DNA from: Mycteria americana
Taxonomy: Eukaryota; Chordata; Aves; Ciconiiformes; Ciconiidae
DNA: 64,000 bases
Assembly: GCF_035582795.1 (NCBI RefSeq)
Contig: NC_134367.1
Span: 116,646,062-116,710,061, forward strand
Reading direction: 5' to 3'
This document shows positions 46,501-56,481 of the stretch, piece by piece; within the stretch, counting starts at the first letter, position 1; each line of letters begins with the position of its first letter. The notes under the pieces are model-generated. The model did not search any database, was not told where the DNA came from, and was given only the letters and a program-made list of their open reading frames with translations. Made by a program: the position numbers and the translations under genes.

Positions 46501-49500
46501 TCTCTTCCTAATTTTCCCAAACCGACTACAATGTGGCCATGGTACACAGTTAAGTATGAAAGGCAGTGCTCAAGTATTTATAACTATTGAAAAGGACACT
46601 ACAACTAAATCAGATGACATATTCAGTAGTTTAACCTCTTATAGCCTATAATTAATTATAATCATCTAACTTTGACAAAACCAATTGTTTTTAGAAGCAG
46701 GACTGCCAGCTGGGACACCCTGAAATCTCCTGGAAGAGGTGAGAAGAAAGGAAGTAAAAGGGAGACAAATATTTTACCTTTATTGAGCATTTCATCCGCT
46801 TCATCCAAAACCAGCATTTTGATGGCACGAGTCCTTAAACTTCGACGACGAATCATATCTGTAAGATTTCACTTTGTAAGATGAAAAGGCTCTGAAAGCA
46901 AACAAGCCTACACTGCTCCCAGCTGCTGTCAGGGCATTTTGGTGGAGGAGGGACAGGCACTTCCCCTGTTGCCAACAGAGACACGTGTTTGGTGACACAA
47001 GGCACATCCAAGGGCCACAGAGTGCCCACTGCACCCTGCAGCCTAGGGGAACATCTCTGCAGCCCGGCTAAGGGAGCACTGACTACAGAGAAGCTCTGAG
47101 CGTCCAAGCCGTGGGATGCTATTTGCCAACTGAACAGGAGATGTGACCCGGTCTCCCACAGTAACTGCAGCTGGATGTGAGAAATGCAAAATGCTACACG
47201 AACTTTTCGTCAACAGCCTGTGCAAATCCACATCCTGTTTGAAAGAGCACATGGCTTTGTGTAATCCCTTAATACTGCGATAGAAAAGTATTTGCTATTA
47301 GTGTGCTGCTCAAAGCCAGCCCAGTTCGGCAGCTGCTAATTTTTTTTTTTTTTTTTTAACTTGTGGAGCTGTATGTTCTCCCAGTGACAGGTGCTTGTGT
47401 AAGAAGTGCTGCCTGTTTCTCAGAGATCCAGAAGATGTGAGCTTGAAGGCTAACACTATCACTGTGGTAACTGCCATGAACAGTAAATGTAAAAATCTTC
47501 GTGCAATGAAACCAGAAAGTACTAGCTGCAAGCACACCTGATTTAACAAAGAGAGCATGATGGCCAGTACACAGAAAATGTGGACCTAACTTTGACACTC
47601 AAATAGACCCAGCTTCTATCTCCTCCAAGATTCTGAAGTATTTCCTGGGACTAATATTTTCTGCTTAAAAAATACTCTTTGTTCCCATGCCACCATACAG
47701 AGAAACACTTCAACAATAAAAAGCAAAATATAAACAGAGAAAATCCAAATACTATCCCTGTTGATTTCTCTCTAGTCTTTTCCAGCTATTACTACAGTAA
47801 GTTGTTACCTTGTTATACTTCACATTAATGTTACATTAATGGTGTCATAATAAATGTAATTTTTATTCTATTTCAAACCTAAGCGCACAAAAGCTGCAGG
47901 AGGTTCCCGTGGCTCAACTCAGGTCTGAAGCTGGAGGCGATGTAGCCTCCCACACCCCTTACCAAACACACGGCCTGGAGTGCCAGCAACAACATGCTGC
48001 CCATAATCCAGTTTTCGGATATCTTCGCCCACGTTGGTCCCTCCAATGCAGGCGTGACACTGGACATTCATGTAGTCTCCCAGAGCAAGAAGACCCTGTG
48101 TTGATACAAAGGAATGACTTAATTAACTGAGCTCTCATGAAGTTTGTATTTGTGAGGAGATGCAGGTCTGCACAGTCACACAGTATGTTTTTAAAAGAGA
48201 TGTAAGCACAAGCAGTCAGAGGGATTTTTTTATGTCTGTTACCAAACCTTCTCAACAGCAGGCTTTTAAACACTGGGAACTCAGTTCCCCAGTGATCACA
48301 ACTGCTTTAAAATTGCTCTCCTGAAAAATTCAGTTAGTAATGTGTAAAACCTTACACCACTAGCCAACATGGTCACGTAAGCAAGAACAGATATAACGCA
48401 GATGAGCAAACCAGCCCTTTATCAGAATTTCTTATTCCTTCCAGGAACAGAAAGAAAAAGCAGAAACTGTGCTTTGAGCTCTGCTGGGGAACACCTGAGA
48501 ATTGGCCCCAGGCCTTGCGAGTGCTTTACAGACGGCGATTTAAATGCTCCTACCTTCTGAATCTGTACAGCCAGCTCCCGAGTTGGTGCCAAGATCAATG
48601 CCTGGGTCTCGCGAACCTGATTAAAACAGGTGATCACATGGCAGTTAATCACAGGGCAGATATCATCCAAGCATTACAGAGATTACAGATCCCACAGTAC
48701 TCTGAAATGTCACATCTGAAGGACTGATCATAGAATTTTGTGCTAAAATCTAGTGTTTGCAAGGGTCAGTACACCTAGAAAGCTGCATTTACACAGTAAG
48801 AGCCTCTTAATTGAGTTACTTTTGACAAGACAGCACTTCAGCAGTGCTTTGATAGTTCATTTTTCATTCCAACCTGATTTCTGAAAAAAGTTATAAAAGT
48901 GTGTACTTTTCTTGCAAAAGAATAGAAACAAATTTAAATCACTTCAATTTCATATGTTCAGTTCAGATAAAAACGTTGCATTACACAAGGATTCCAAGAT
49001 AATGGTTTAAAATGTCACATCTGAAAAATATTATGAGCACTTTACAGAAATGAAGCATAAAGCTGACCTTTTCATTTACAACACGCAACATTTATTTTTA
49101 TGTCCCCAGGCAGTGACAGGTGAATAAGAATCTAAGCTTTATTTAAGAGGGTACTGGCTCACAGAAAATCATCATTTTATTCAACAGCATCTACGCATTC
49201 AAGTTACACTTAAAAAACAGTTGGATGGACACGATACTCCTGACTAGAACAAAAGCACAAAAGCAAACATGTCAGTCAAAAATCTGGGTTTGATTCTGTG
49301 CAATGTGCGCCAACTGTTCAGACAGGTTGCTGATGCTGTTAGGACTGTTTGAGGACAATCCTGCCTGCTGAGAGATTAATTTAGCCCTCTAATAAGTATG
49401 TGAAAGAGGTCAGCTGTTAAAGCCAACTTTATAATTACAAGACTTTACCCGAACTTATTTTGTCAAGGTGGGTTTAACAGTTAAATTGTTACGGAATAGA

Positions 49501-50909
49501 GTCTGGTGAAATTTTCAGTCATAAATTTGTCTGAAGTTCACTGGTCATAATTAAAAGATTTCAATGTAAAGCTTCATTTGTTAAAAAAACATTTTTAGCA
49601 TGCGCTATGAAATTACCTGTATATCCAGGCACTGCAAAACAGAGATGGAGAACGTTGCTGTCTTCCCTGTTCCTGACTGTGACCTGAGAAACAGATGTTT
49701 GGTGAATACTCTGGATGTCTGGACAAACAATATAGGCAATTTCAAGATATTCCACCCTTTGCCTTTTGCCACTCCTTCATTGCAAAGAAGTCAATGTTGC
49801 CGATGGTGTACCTGACAAAGTTTTGTTACGATCACAAGCATGATCTGCAGACCAGCAGCTTTGAGAAATGCAGTATCAGGGACAGAGCACTCCATTGCAG
49901 GGTCCCCAGCTCTGGCATGTTTACTACTTATCAGACCAGCATTTTAACTTCCTGCAATTTGTTGTATATAATTTTTTTTCTTTTCAAGTAAATGGTAGAT
50001 AAGCCAATGCAATTTGGAAGGCTAGCAATTCCCACTAGTGGCCTAGAAAGGATTTTTTTCAGTGGGATGCATATCCTTTGTCTCTAGAGACATAACAAAT
50101 TTTCTTCTGCTTACTTTTTCCCCTGATTGAGACTGCAGTTGTCTCTATATTTCTCTGGCTTTGCTGGAAAACATTCCCAAGAGTCTCAGAGCCCTATTCA
50201 TTGAGTGCACACACAATATCTTGGCTAAATCTTTATTACAGTGACATACCTAAAACTAATAAACCTTGACATTAACAACTGTTAGGATCACAGTCTAAGT
50301 GCAAGCTAGCCAATTTCACCCCGTATCGCTCGTGATGTGAATTCCCTAATCCTGCCAAGCAGCAGCCGAGGATCACGGGTGACAGATCGCCCTTCCAGCA
50401 GCGAGTGACTGACACCCTGCCTCTAGGGCCCGCACCCTCCTCAGGGCACACGCCCCTCCCACCCGGGAGCAGGCCGCGCTCTCGCCCCCTCGCCGGCAGC
50501 CCCACTTACTGGGCGATCACGTCTCTTCCCTTGATGATCTGCTTGATGGCTCTCTGCTGGATGGCCGAAGGCTTCTCAAAACCTGTGGAGGCGGCCGTTA
50601 CCGTCAGCGGCGGCGGAGCAGACCCGGAACCGAGCAGGTGGCGGCTTCACCGCGCAGGCGCGCCGTCCCACATCCGGGTGCCGCCACCGACGCCGCCGCC
50701 CTCCCCCCATCCCCCTCGCTGCCGCCCCGCCGCGCACCGTAGGCGTAGATGCCGCGCAGGAGGTCCTCTCGCAGCCCCATGGTGTCGAAGGTAGGCGTCA
50801 CGTCCACCTCCTCGCTCGTTTCGAACTCCACCTTCGTCATGTCCTCCTCCTTCATCAGCCGCTTCCGCGCCGAGCCAGCCGTCCCGCCAGATCCCGCCGA
50901 CCCCGACAT
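43488..50909 (-). CDS. EIF4A3: EIF4A3, DEAD-box helicase of the exon junction complex (12 coding exons)
   Basis: Nuclear and shuttling RNA helicase that clamps mRNA as the core of the exon junction complex and acts in splicing, export and nonsense-mediated decay. Exons in transcript order: 50738-50909, 50510-50582, 49617-49683, 48554-48616, 47963-48095, 46778-46858, 46200-46341, 45227-45365, 44636-44751, 43960-44067, 43746-43873, 43488-43504. They total 1239 nt (412 residues; human 411) and every junction keeps frame. Motifs: Q-motif FEKPSAIQQ (about 59-67), Walker A GTGKT (86-90), PTRELA (115-120), DEAD (188-191), SAT (219-221), HRIGRSGR (364-371), C-terminus ADLI. The specific N-terminus ([17 protein letters not shown]) and the C-terminus separate it from EIF4A1 and EIF4A2. 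Introns show it is not a retrocopy. The start is the ATG at 50909; an upstream in-frame GTG is not preferred. It converges with ATL2. Confidence 0.97.
43746..43873 (-). CDS. EIF4A3: EIF4A3 coding exon 11
   Basis: Encodes the helicase motif VI region [18 protein letters not shown] and ends DEMPMN plus one base. Confidence 0.97.
43960..44067 (-). CDS. EIF4A3: EIF4A3 coding exon 10
   Basis: Encodes [20 protein letters not shown] and [13 protein letters not shown], helicase motif V. Confidence 0.97.
44636..44751 (-). CDS. EIF4A3: EIF4A3 coding exon 9
   Basis: 38 codons plus two bases, [20 protein letters not shown] through EFRSGA. Confidence 0.97.
45227..45365 (-). CDS. EIF4A3: EIF4A3 coding exon 8
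   Basis: 46 codons, [20 protein letters not shown] through VIFCNTKRK, start of the second RecA domain. Confidence 0.97.
46200..46341 (-). CDS. EIF4A3: EIF4A3 coding exon 7
   Basis: [20 protein letters not shown] then ISAT (motif III) through DPIRILVK. Confidence 0.97.
46778..46858 (-). CDS. EIF4A3: EIF4A3 coding exon 6 (DEAD motif)
   Basis: [20 protein letters not shown], including the DEAD Walker B motif, to EMLNK plus one base. Confidence 0.97.
47963..48095 (-). CDS. EIF4A3: EIF4A3 coding exon 5
   Basis: 44 codons, [20 protein letters not shown] through [11 protein letters not shown] (motifs GG and TPGR). Confidence 0.97.
48554..48616 (-). CDS. EIF4A3: EIF4A3 coding exon 4
   Basis: 21 codons, starting [20 protein letters not shown], with motif Ia. 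Confidence 0.97.
49617..49683 (-). CDS. EIF4A3: EIF4A3 coding exon 3 (Walker A)
   Basis: Completes a split Gln codon, then [20 protein letters not shown], the ATP-binding loop. The acceptor at TCTCAG was preferred over a nearby CAG because only it preserves the SQS of the motif. Confidence 0.96.
50510..50582 (-). CDS. EIF4A3: EIF4A3 coding exon 2 (Q motif)
   Basis: [20 protein letters not shown] then VIA, with a GTAAGT donor. Intron 1 is only about 155 bases. Confidence 0.96.
50738..50909 (-). CDS. EIF4A3: EIF4A3 coding exon 1
   Basis: [20 protein letters not shown] followed by the family-specific [16 protein letters not shown] block, ending LLRGIYAY plus one base at a GTGCGC donor. The extreme N-terminus is Gly/Ser/Ala-rich and variable. 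Confidence 0.95.
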
Positions 50910-50993
50910 GGCTGAGGCCTTCCCTTTCCCGCCGCCCGCCACTCACACACCGGCGATGGCGCCGCCGCCGCGCACCGAGAGAGCGCCCCCCCT

Positions 50994-51003
50994 GCGCATG
51001 CGC
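50994..51003. promoter_or_regulatory. NRF1-type site 1
   Basis: Exact GCGCATGCGC palindrome, 85 bases upstream of the EIF4A3 ATG. Confidence 0.65.
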
Positions 51004-51010
51004 GGGGCGT

Positions 51011-51020
51011 GCGCATGCGC
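51011..51020. promoter_or_regulatory. NRF1-type site 2
   Basis: Exact GCGCATGCGC palindrome, 17 bases after site 1. Confidence 0.65.
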
Positions 51021-51083
51021 GGGGGGCGTGGGCGGGGAGGCTGGTGCGGCGTGCGGATGCGCGGGTGGAAGCGGGCGGGGCGT

Positions 51084-51093
51084 GCGCATGCGC
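51084..51093. promoter_or_regulatory. NRF1-type site 3
   Basis: Exact GCGCATGCGC palindrome. A near match (GTGCGGATGCGCG) lies between sites 2 and 3. Confidence 0.6.
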
Positions 51094-51153
51094 GGCGGCG
51101 CGGTGAGTGAGGGCCGCGGGCGGTGGGGCCAGCGCAGCCAGGGCTTTGGTCAC

Positions 51154-51227
51154 CGCAGGCCCCTGGGCGCCGGGGGGACCGCGCCGTGCCGGCACGGCGC
51201 GGTCCTCCCGGCGCCCAGGGGCCTGCG
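51154..51227. repeat. 74-bp near-perfect palindrome (37-bp arms, no spacer)
   Basis: The left arm starts CGCAGGCCCCTGGGCGCC and the right arm ends GGCGCCCAGGGGCCTGCG. The arms meet at CCGTGCC|GGCACGG (51190/51191) and differ at one base pair. The symmetry stops abruptly at both ends. It is GC-rich and could extrude a cruciform or form a hairpin. It may be a real fold-back or template-switch product, or an assembly artefact. Confidence 0.95.
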
Positions 51228-51329
51228 CAAGTGTTGGGGGAGCATCCGTGCCACCCCTCCAGCCGAGGCGCGGCGTGCGGCTTGCAGATAGCTGCGTCTC
51301 TGCAGAGTGTGCTGTGGGCTGGCTACCGT

Positions 51330-52352
51330 CACTGCCGCCTGCGTGGCCTGTTCGCCTTGTGTGAGGCTTCTTAAAGCTTGAGGCTTCTTAAATCTCGTGT
51401 GAGATCCTTCTTAAAACACCTTGAAATGGGAGATGGAGGTTACACACGGGGAACACGGGTTCAGTTCCCTGCTTAACATGTTGCTTGAAGATGAGGTGGA
51501 TGGGCCCTGATCTCTGGTTGCATGGTGACATGTCCCCCTTGGAAAACCATAAGTGCTGAAGTCTATACGTACAGCCTGTCTTGCCCATGTAAAAGCCTAG
51601 TGTCCAGACCCAGGAACAGCCTAGGCAATTTGCAGAGGGAGGATGGGCTGGCTCTCAGACCATATCACCTTTTCTGCAAGCTCACGAGTGTCAAAATGAG
51701 GGTTGATTTGCAAACCTGAGCTCAGGAGGTTCTCAACAGAGACCAAAGGAGAAGGACCCATGCTTTGCTCTGCCTTTCATCAGCTGATGCCCTCTCCATT
51801 TCTCTGTCTATGGCATGCAAGCATCTGGGATCCAGTTTTCACAGAGCTGGATCTCTGGATTTGCTTTTGGGGCAGAGGGTTTGGATGTGGGCATGCTGCA
51901 CCCCCTTATCCTCCATTCCCATCTGGGATTTCAGCAGGATTTGTGTCTTCTATCTTTTCCCCATGTTTTTTTTATCCTTGAACAGAGGGCAGATTTAATA
52001 GTCCTCCCACCATGGGTACCCTGGATACTCGGGTGATCTCTGAACAAACCCTTAAACTTTTGTGGGAAAAGGCACTCTCTGGCTTGGCAGGGCACTATTC
52101 TGAGTCCCGAGCTAAAATGTTTGACATGGTAAAATGAAATTGTTACAAAAACACAAACATTTCCGATCCCAGTGTGCCTGAGGGTGCCTGAGTGAGTCAG
52201 GCTGAGTGCTTCACATGGGTTGTTCCCATTCTGGTTGTGAGCAGATGTGTCAGGAGCTGCATGTTTGAGCGGAGCCAGCAGGTTTGGGGTGTGTGACCCC
52301 TGCCCTGGGGCAGACTGTGACTGATGCTCTTTTCTAATTTTTCTTGTTACAG
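51330..52352. other. Interval between EIF4A3 promoter and first NINL-like exon
   Basis: No recognisable N-terminal NINL exon (first EF-hands, start codon) was found here, though one would be expected if the plus-strand gene were whole. Nothing else was recognised. Confidence 0.5.
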
Positions 52353-52419
52353 AGCCTGAAGGCAAACAAAGAGCCTGAAAGTGATAAAGCTCTTGTGAAC
52401 GTGACGCTGGAGGCACAAG
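52353..52419 (+). pseudogene. NINL: NINL-like block (linker exon)
   Basis: SLKANKEPESDKALVNVTLE then AQ, resembling the Ser/Glu-rich linker SLESVESPKSDEEAES of human NINL as recalled, between clean AG and GTATGA sites. Confidence 0.5.
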
Positions 52420-52704
52420 GTATGATGGCCTCCCTTCTCCCTATGTGTAATGTATTGGCAAGCCATCAGGAGAGGACATGGTACAGATCCTCTTGGATTT
52501 GCAGGGGAATGTAGGAGGGTGGCATGGTGCTAACATGCCTGGATTGAGTTTGTGACAGGGGAGTCATGCTGCTTGGTCCCCATCATCCTTGTTGTGTCAG
52601 TGACATTGGCTGTGCTTTTCCATTGTCCTTACAGGGATGAATACAGATACAGGGGGCTTGGTCCTCACAGTATTCACAAATAGTTGTGGGGAGGCTGTTT
52701 TTAG

Positions 52705-52883
52705 GATGGCTGGTGTGTGCTGTGTTTTCATCTGGAACCCTGACCTAGCCTGCAGCTCCTGGTGGGTGCCCAGCGCTTCCTTGGACATGGCTGAGGCTCG
52801 TGTCCGGGCCCTCCCAGAGGAGGTAGGTGTAGGAGGCGAGGCTTTCCTCAGCCAGCGTTTGGCTGAAAGAGCTGAGGAAGGAG
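52705..52883 (+). pseudogene. NINL: NINL-like block (before EF-hand)
   Basis: FIWNPDLACSS and EEVGVGGEAFLSQRLAERA resemble the FWNPDDL and EELGVGSSGHLSEQELA stretches of the NIN/NINL family. The phase with the previous block does not fit, and the ends are uncertain. Confidence 0.35.
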
Positions 52884-53103
52884 GTGATCAGGGAAAGGCT
52901 GGGAGCTGGCATGTTGAGAGAGGGATGGACAGTGAGTTCTGGGCAATGAATCTGTAGAGTCAAAGGAAGTGACTGTCAAAAGTAAGCTTTGCCTTCCCTA
53001 GACCGCAGGCACTGGTCCTGAGCTGGTGTACCCCAGCACGGCTGCATTTCCTTGGGGACACCTTCCCTTAGAGAGGAGCTGGTCTGTAGTATCTGACCAA
53101 TGC

Positions 53104-53370
53104 AGGGTTAGGTGGGAAGGGAACTCTGGAGGCATCTGGGCTAGTCCTCCTGACAGCAGGGCTGACTTTCAAGCTAGACCAAATTGCTCAGGGCTTGTCC
53201 AGTCTAGGTTTGAGTATCTCCCAGGATGGACACCTCACAGCTTCTCTTCCCAGGGCTGCAGTGCACTCAGGAGGAAGAATTTTTTCCTTGTGGCCAGTCG
53301 AGGTTTCCCTTGGTGCAGCTTGTTCTCATTGTATTTTCTCTGTTTGCTGTGTGTCTCTGCGAATAGCCTG
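53104..53370 (-). mobile_element. CR1 LINE 3'-end fragment, antisense
   Basis: The sequence from GGGAAGGGAACTCTGGAGG through GCTCAGGGCTTGTCCAGTCT and ATCTCCCAGGATGGACACCT to TGCAGCTTGTTCTCATTG matches the reverse complement of the avian CR1 tail. It is 5'-truncated and moderately diverged, within a NINL intron, and supports an avian origin of the window. Confidence 0.8.
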
Positions 53371-53713
53371 CCATTTCCAAAATGAAATTACAGGGTGACT
53401 GTATCTCCTCAGGGTCCCAGAGTAGGCATGGGGCCTTAATCCCCCTTCTCTCCCAAAACTGAAGCAGGATTCAAGTGGTTTTTATACCTGTCTGCATCCA
53501 CTACTGGGGCTCAGATTTCAGACTTTGTGGAGAGGAGTTTGTTTCTTTGTGCATGGATGAAAATAGAGCAGCGTTAATTTTCAAAAAGAGTTTTTAAATT
53601 GTGTTCTATTTGCACTGTAAAAAAGATGGGATTTATTTTAAGAAGCTGTTTGGATGCTTCGAGCTGTGTTCCTGGAGCTGGTGAGTTTCTTTTCTCTTGT
53701 ACTCATTTTTTAG

Positions 53714-53866
53714 GATCTCTAAGATCTATTCACTAAACTGGAGAAGGATGGACATGGAAGGGTGAGCTTTGAGGAGTTGCAGTTTGGTGTGTTCAGCCAC
53801 ATGACCACCTTTTTCCAAGGTATGTCAACGCCTCTCAAGCAGTCGAGACTGTCAGCACTTCATGCG
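53714..53866 (+). pseudogene. NINL: NINL-like EF-hand exon
   Basis: DLFTKLEKDGHGRVSFEELQ then FGVFSH matches the NINL EF-hand loop (DQDGDGKVSLEEF in human). After a TTTTAG acceptor the frame reads GAT CTC TAA GAT CTA, with a stop where the family has Glu. An alternative acceptor four codons in (CTAAG) could bypass it. The distal part resembles NIN's STPYRQLKRHLS. Confidence 0.6.
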
Positions 53867-55251
53867 GTGAGCTGAAAGGCAGAAAGATTTCTTTGTAAAA
53901 AGGATCCTGGTTGATGGCCTTGATCTGCAGCTCCTTGGAGGTGATTTCCTTTAACTTTGGATAAGGAACCATAAGTCATTGCCAGTTCCCTATACAGAAC
54001 AGTTCATTTGTATTTGGTGTTTCTACAACGTCCTGCAGGGAATCCAGACACAAAACCAGCTGTCATACTTAGAAAGGTTTCTCCGTCTGTTTCCCACAAA
54101 AAAGGAGGCTAAAGAATGGGTTCTACTGAGAACAATTCAGGCCAAGATGTTTCGTTTCACAAGGGGGTGATTTAATAGACATTAGTTGGGCATCTGAGGG
54201 TGGTGACTTGGGGAGAGTTTTCCCCTTTGAGTCAGTTTTTGGGTCTGGACTTCACCCACTGCATGGTGACCAGAAGGCTCCCTTGGGAGCTGCCTGAGCA
54301 GGAGCAAACCCTGTGCAGGTGGAGTGAGATGGTAGTACAGAACAACAGAGGGCTGTCAAGCCTCATCTTTTTGTGGGAGGGAGAGGGATGCATATCCTAG
54401 CAGAGGGGAAAGATCACCCCAATTCATTGGCTTCAGAAGCGCTGGCATCTCTGCACCTCTTGTGACTCAGGTTGTCCCCTTTTTAGTGCGTGGAGCAAGC
54501 TTCATCCACATTTTCTTTGTTTGATGTAAAATACTTCTTTCTCCTTAGTGCTTTTAATTCCAAGGACTGGCAAGGCATTTGCAAATGGTTTTGAAGTAAC
54601 TGTGCTTTAATGCACTAAGGTAGAACTGAATAGCTGATTACCCTGATAGCCAGGACAGCTCCATCCAGGATCCTGAGCAAAACAGCTCCAAAAAAGAAGA
54701 AAAAAGAAAAAAGAAAAAAAGAATTGTTTCAGGTTGTTTTGTCTTTTGACTTTGAGGTAACAGTTCTCTGAGGATAGGCTTCCTCCAAACCTGGTATGAA
54801 ATTGGTGCTCTTGCAGATGTTACCAGTTCTGTATCCGGTTTCTGGGTTCTGGTTTTTGGTTCAGCTTGGCTGAATCTTATTTACCTTTGAAGCTGACCTC
54901 AACTCAATTTTAGCTTCTAGGTCAAACAAAATGTAGGCTGGCAGTCCCCATGTGACAGTTTTCACAAGACCCTCTGATGCTATATAACTTTCCACATTGG
55001 TCTTTCTGTGGATACTGAGTTTTCATGGGTTAGTAGGGAGACCAAAGTCCATGGTCTGTGCCTGTCATCCTGCTCCTTGTGGTTGCCTTAAGGTCAGCTC
55101 AGGACATCTCCCTCCTGGCAGCTTGGGGTTGTTTTTAGAATGTTCTCCAATATTGATGGGGTCCCTAGAGTTTCCTTTCAGTATTGAAAGCTGTCAGTTT
55201 TTCTCTGCGAATTTTGCCCCACTGACTTACCTCTGCTGCTTTTTTCCTCAG

Positions 55252-55414
55252 CGTCAGAGGAGAGTGTGCAGGGAAGCAGTCCGTCCTTCCGGCCAAGCTG
55301 CGTGGGCCCACATCTCTTCTCCAGCATCAGCAACGGCACTAGATTTGCCAAGCCTGAACTTGTCATTGCCTTTTGAGCCCTGGAAGAACTTAGAGGAGAT
55401 CCTCAAAGTCTCTG
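55252..55414 (+). pseudogene. NINL: NINL-like block with stop and frame slip
   Basis: SEESVQGSSPSF then LFSSISNGTRFAKPELVIAF matches human EESGCHTTTTSS then [20 protein letters not shown]. The next codon is TGA (55374-55376) where human has Trp, and the following EEILK-like stretch is in another frame. No good donor follows. Confidence 0.6.
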
Positions 55415-55698
55415 GTGCTGCCTTGTCCGGTGGTGGTGGGTGAAGTGAGCAGCAAGGCCTTTCAGCAAGCAGCTGTCTAGGGTGGAAGATGTTCTTACAG
55501 TCAGGTTCATGATGGGGTGGCATGGTTTGGCCACCCCAGGGCTGGGGAAAATCTGGGGTGGATGTGATCTAAGCCTATCTGTGAGATGGGGGCAGATCTC
55601 TGAAAGACTGGAGGGTGGTCAGATGGTGTAACAACAGAAGTCCTGTTGGCACTGTTAGAAGAGGGAGAAAGTGATTTCAGTCTGTGCTGTCCTTGCAG

Positions 55699-55835
55699 AG
55701 GCTGAGTAGCAGCACGGAGGAGCAGGTGAGCCTGGTAGACCTGCCTGCAGCTTTGGACAACACACTCATGGTCCCTAGGAGCGGGCTTCAGCATGCAGCC
55801 ATCACCTCCTGCGGATACAAACTACAGTGCCTCAG
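55699..55835 (+). pseudogene. NINL: NINL-like coiled-coil block, open
   Basis: RLSSSTEEQVSLVDLPAALD then NTLM matches human [20 protein letters not shown]. Clean CAG acceptor and GTAAGG donor. Confidence 0.6.
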
Positions 55836-55918
55836 GTAAGGGTGCTGCTCCCTGTGAGGAGGGCCCTTCTGTGGGATGTGTGAGATGTCTCTTAATGCTC
55901 TGCTTGCTGTGCCTGCAG

Positions 55919-56056
55919 GATTCAGGTGAGGCACATCGCCAGGGAGAGGGACAAGGCAAGGCTGGACTTGGAGAAAGTGGAGGGACGCTGCCTGCAGCTT
56001 GGCAGGGAGTTGGATGAGCAGTACATCGCTCTCGAGCACACCCAGAGCAAGCTGAA
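55919..56056 (+). pseudogene. NINL: NINL-like coiled-coil block, open
   Basis: RHIARERDKARLDLEKVEGR matches human QLARERDKARQDLERAEKR. A GTAGGA donor keeps frame with the next block but drops about 13 residues (HLEQGYRERLSLL) seen in human; without splicing there it meets TAG. Confidence 0.6.
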
Positions 56057-56342
56057 GTAGGAGAGATCCTTTTGGTGGGGCAGGGAAAATGGTTTTCCTG
56101 TGGGTGCCCACAGCCTCTCCCTCCCGTCCCAGTCTCCCTTTATGAATCTCCCACTTGTTTTGCCATTGTGTCAGTGGCAGAGAAGTCCCTGAAGACAAAC
56201 CCCCCCCCCCAGACGGTTCCAGCATCCCTCCAAACAAGCTCTCATCTCCTGCTTTATGCATGGTGAGAGGGGGTGTGTGGACCTCATGGCTATCTGAGAA
56301 CATGCTCCAGGTGCCCCAACCATGTTGCTTTTTTTTCCTCAG

Positions 56343-56481
56343 GGACATTCAAGCAGAAATAGAGGCAAAAGAGCTGCTTTTGCAGCAAGCAGTCAATCAC
56401 CAAGCAAAGCTGGAGGCTGATACACAGTTCCTCCAGGGAAAAGAGGCCAGCCTGCAAGGGAGACTGAACCACATGATGAAG
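56343..56481 (+). pseudogene. NINL: NINL-like coiled-coil block, open
   Basis: DIQAEIEAKELLLQQAVNHQ to QGRLNHMMK matches human SEVEAERELFWEQAHRQ. Clean CAG and GTAAGT sites, coiled coil. Confidence 0.65.

Larger units (their letters stand above)
50400..51330. promoter_or_regulatory. EIF4A3: CpG-island promoter of EIF4A3
   Basis: GC- and CpG-dense interval covering EIF4A3 exons 1-2 and about 400 bases upstream. It carries three exact GCGCATGCGC palindromes. It may fire in both directions, but no plus-strand first exon of a functional gene was identified. Confidence 0.8.

Noticed and set aside
43488-50909. EIF4A3 as a retrocopy or as EIF4A1/EIF4A2
   Set aside because: It has 11 introns with normal splice sites, and the N-terminal [17 protein letters not shown] block and MPMNVADLI tail are specific to EIF4A3.
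53240-53290. GLQ-type stretch that looked like a NINL exon before the EF-hand
   Set aside because: The sequence is part of the antisense CR1 fragment, so the match is coincidental.
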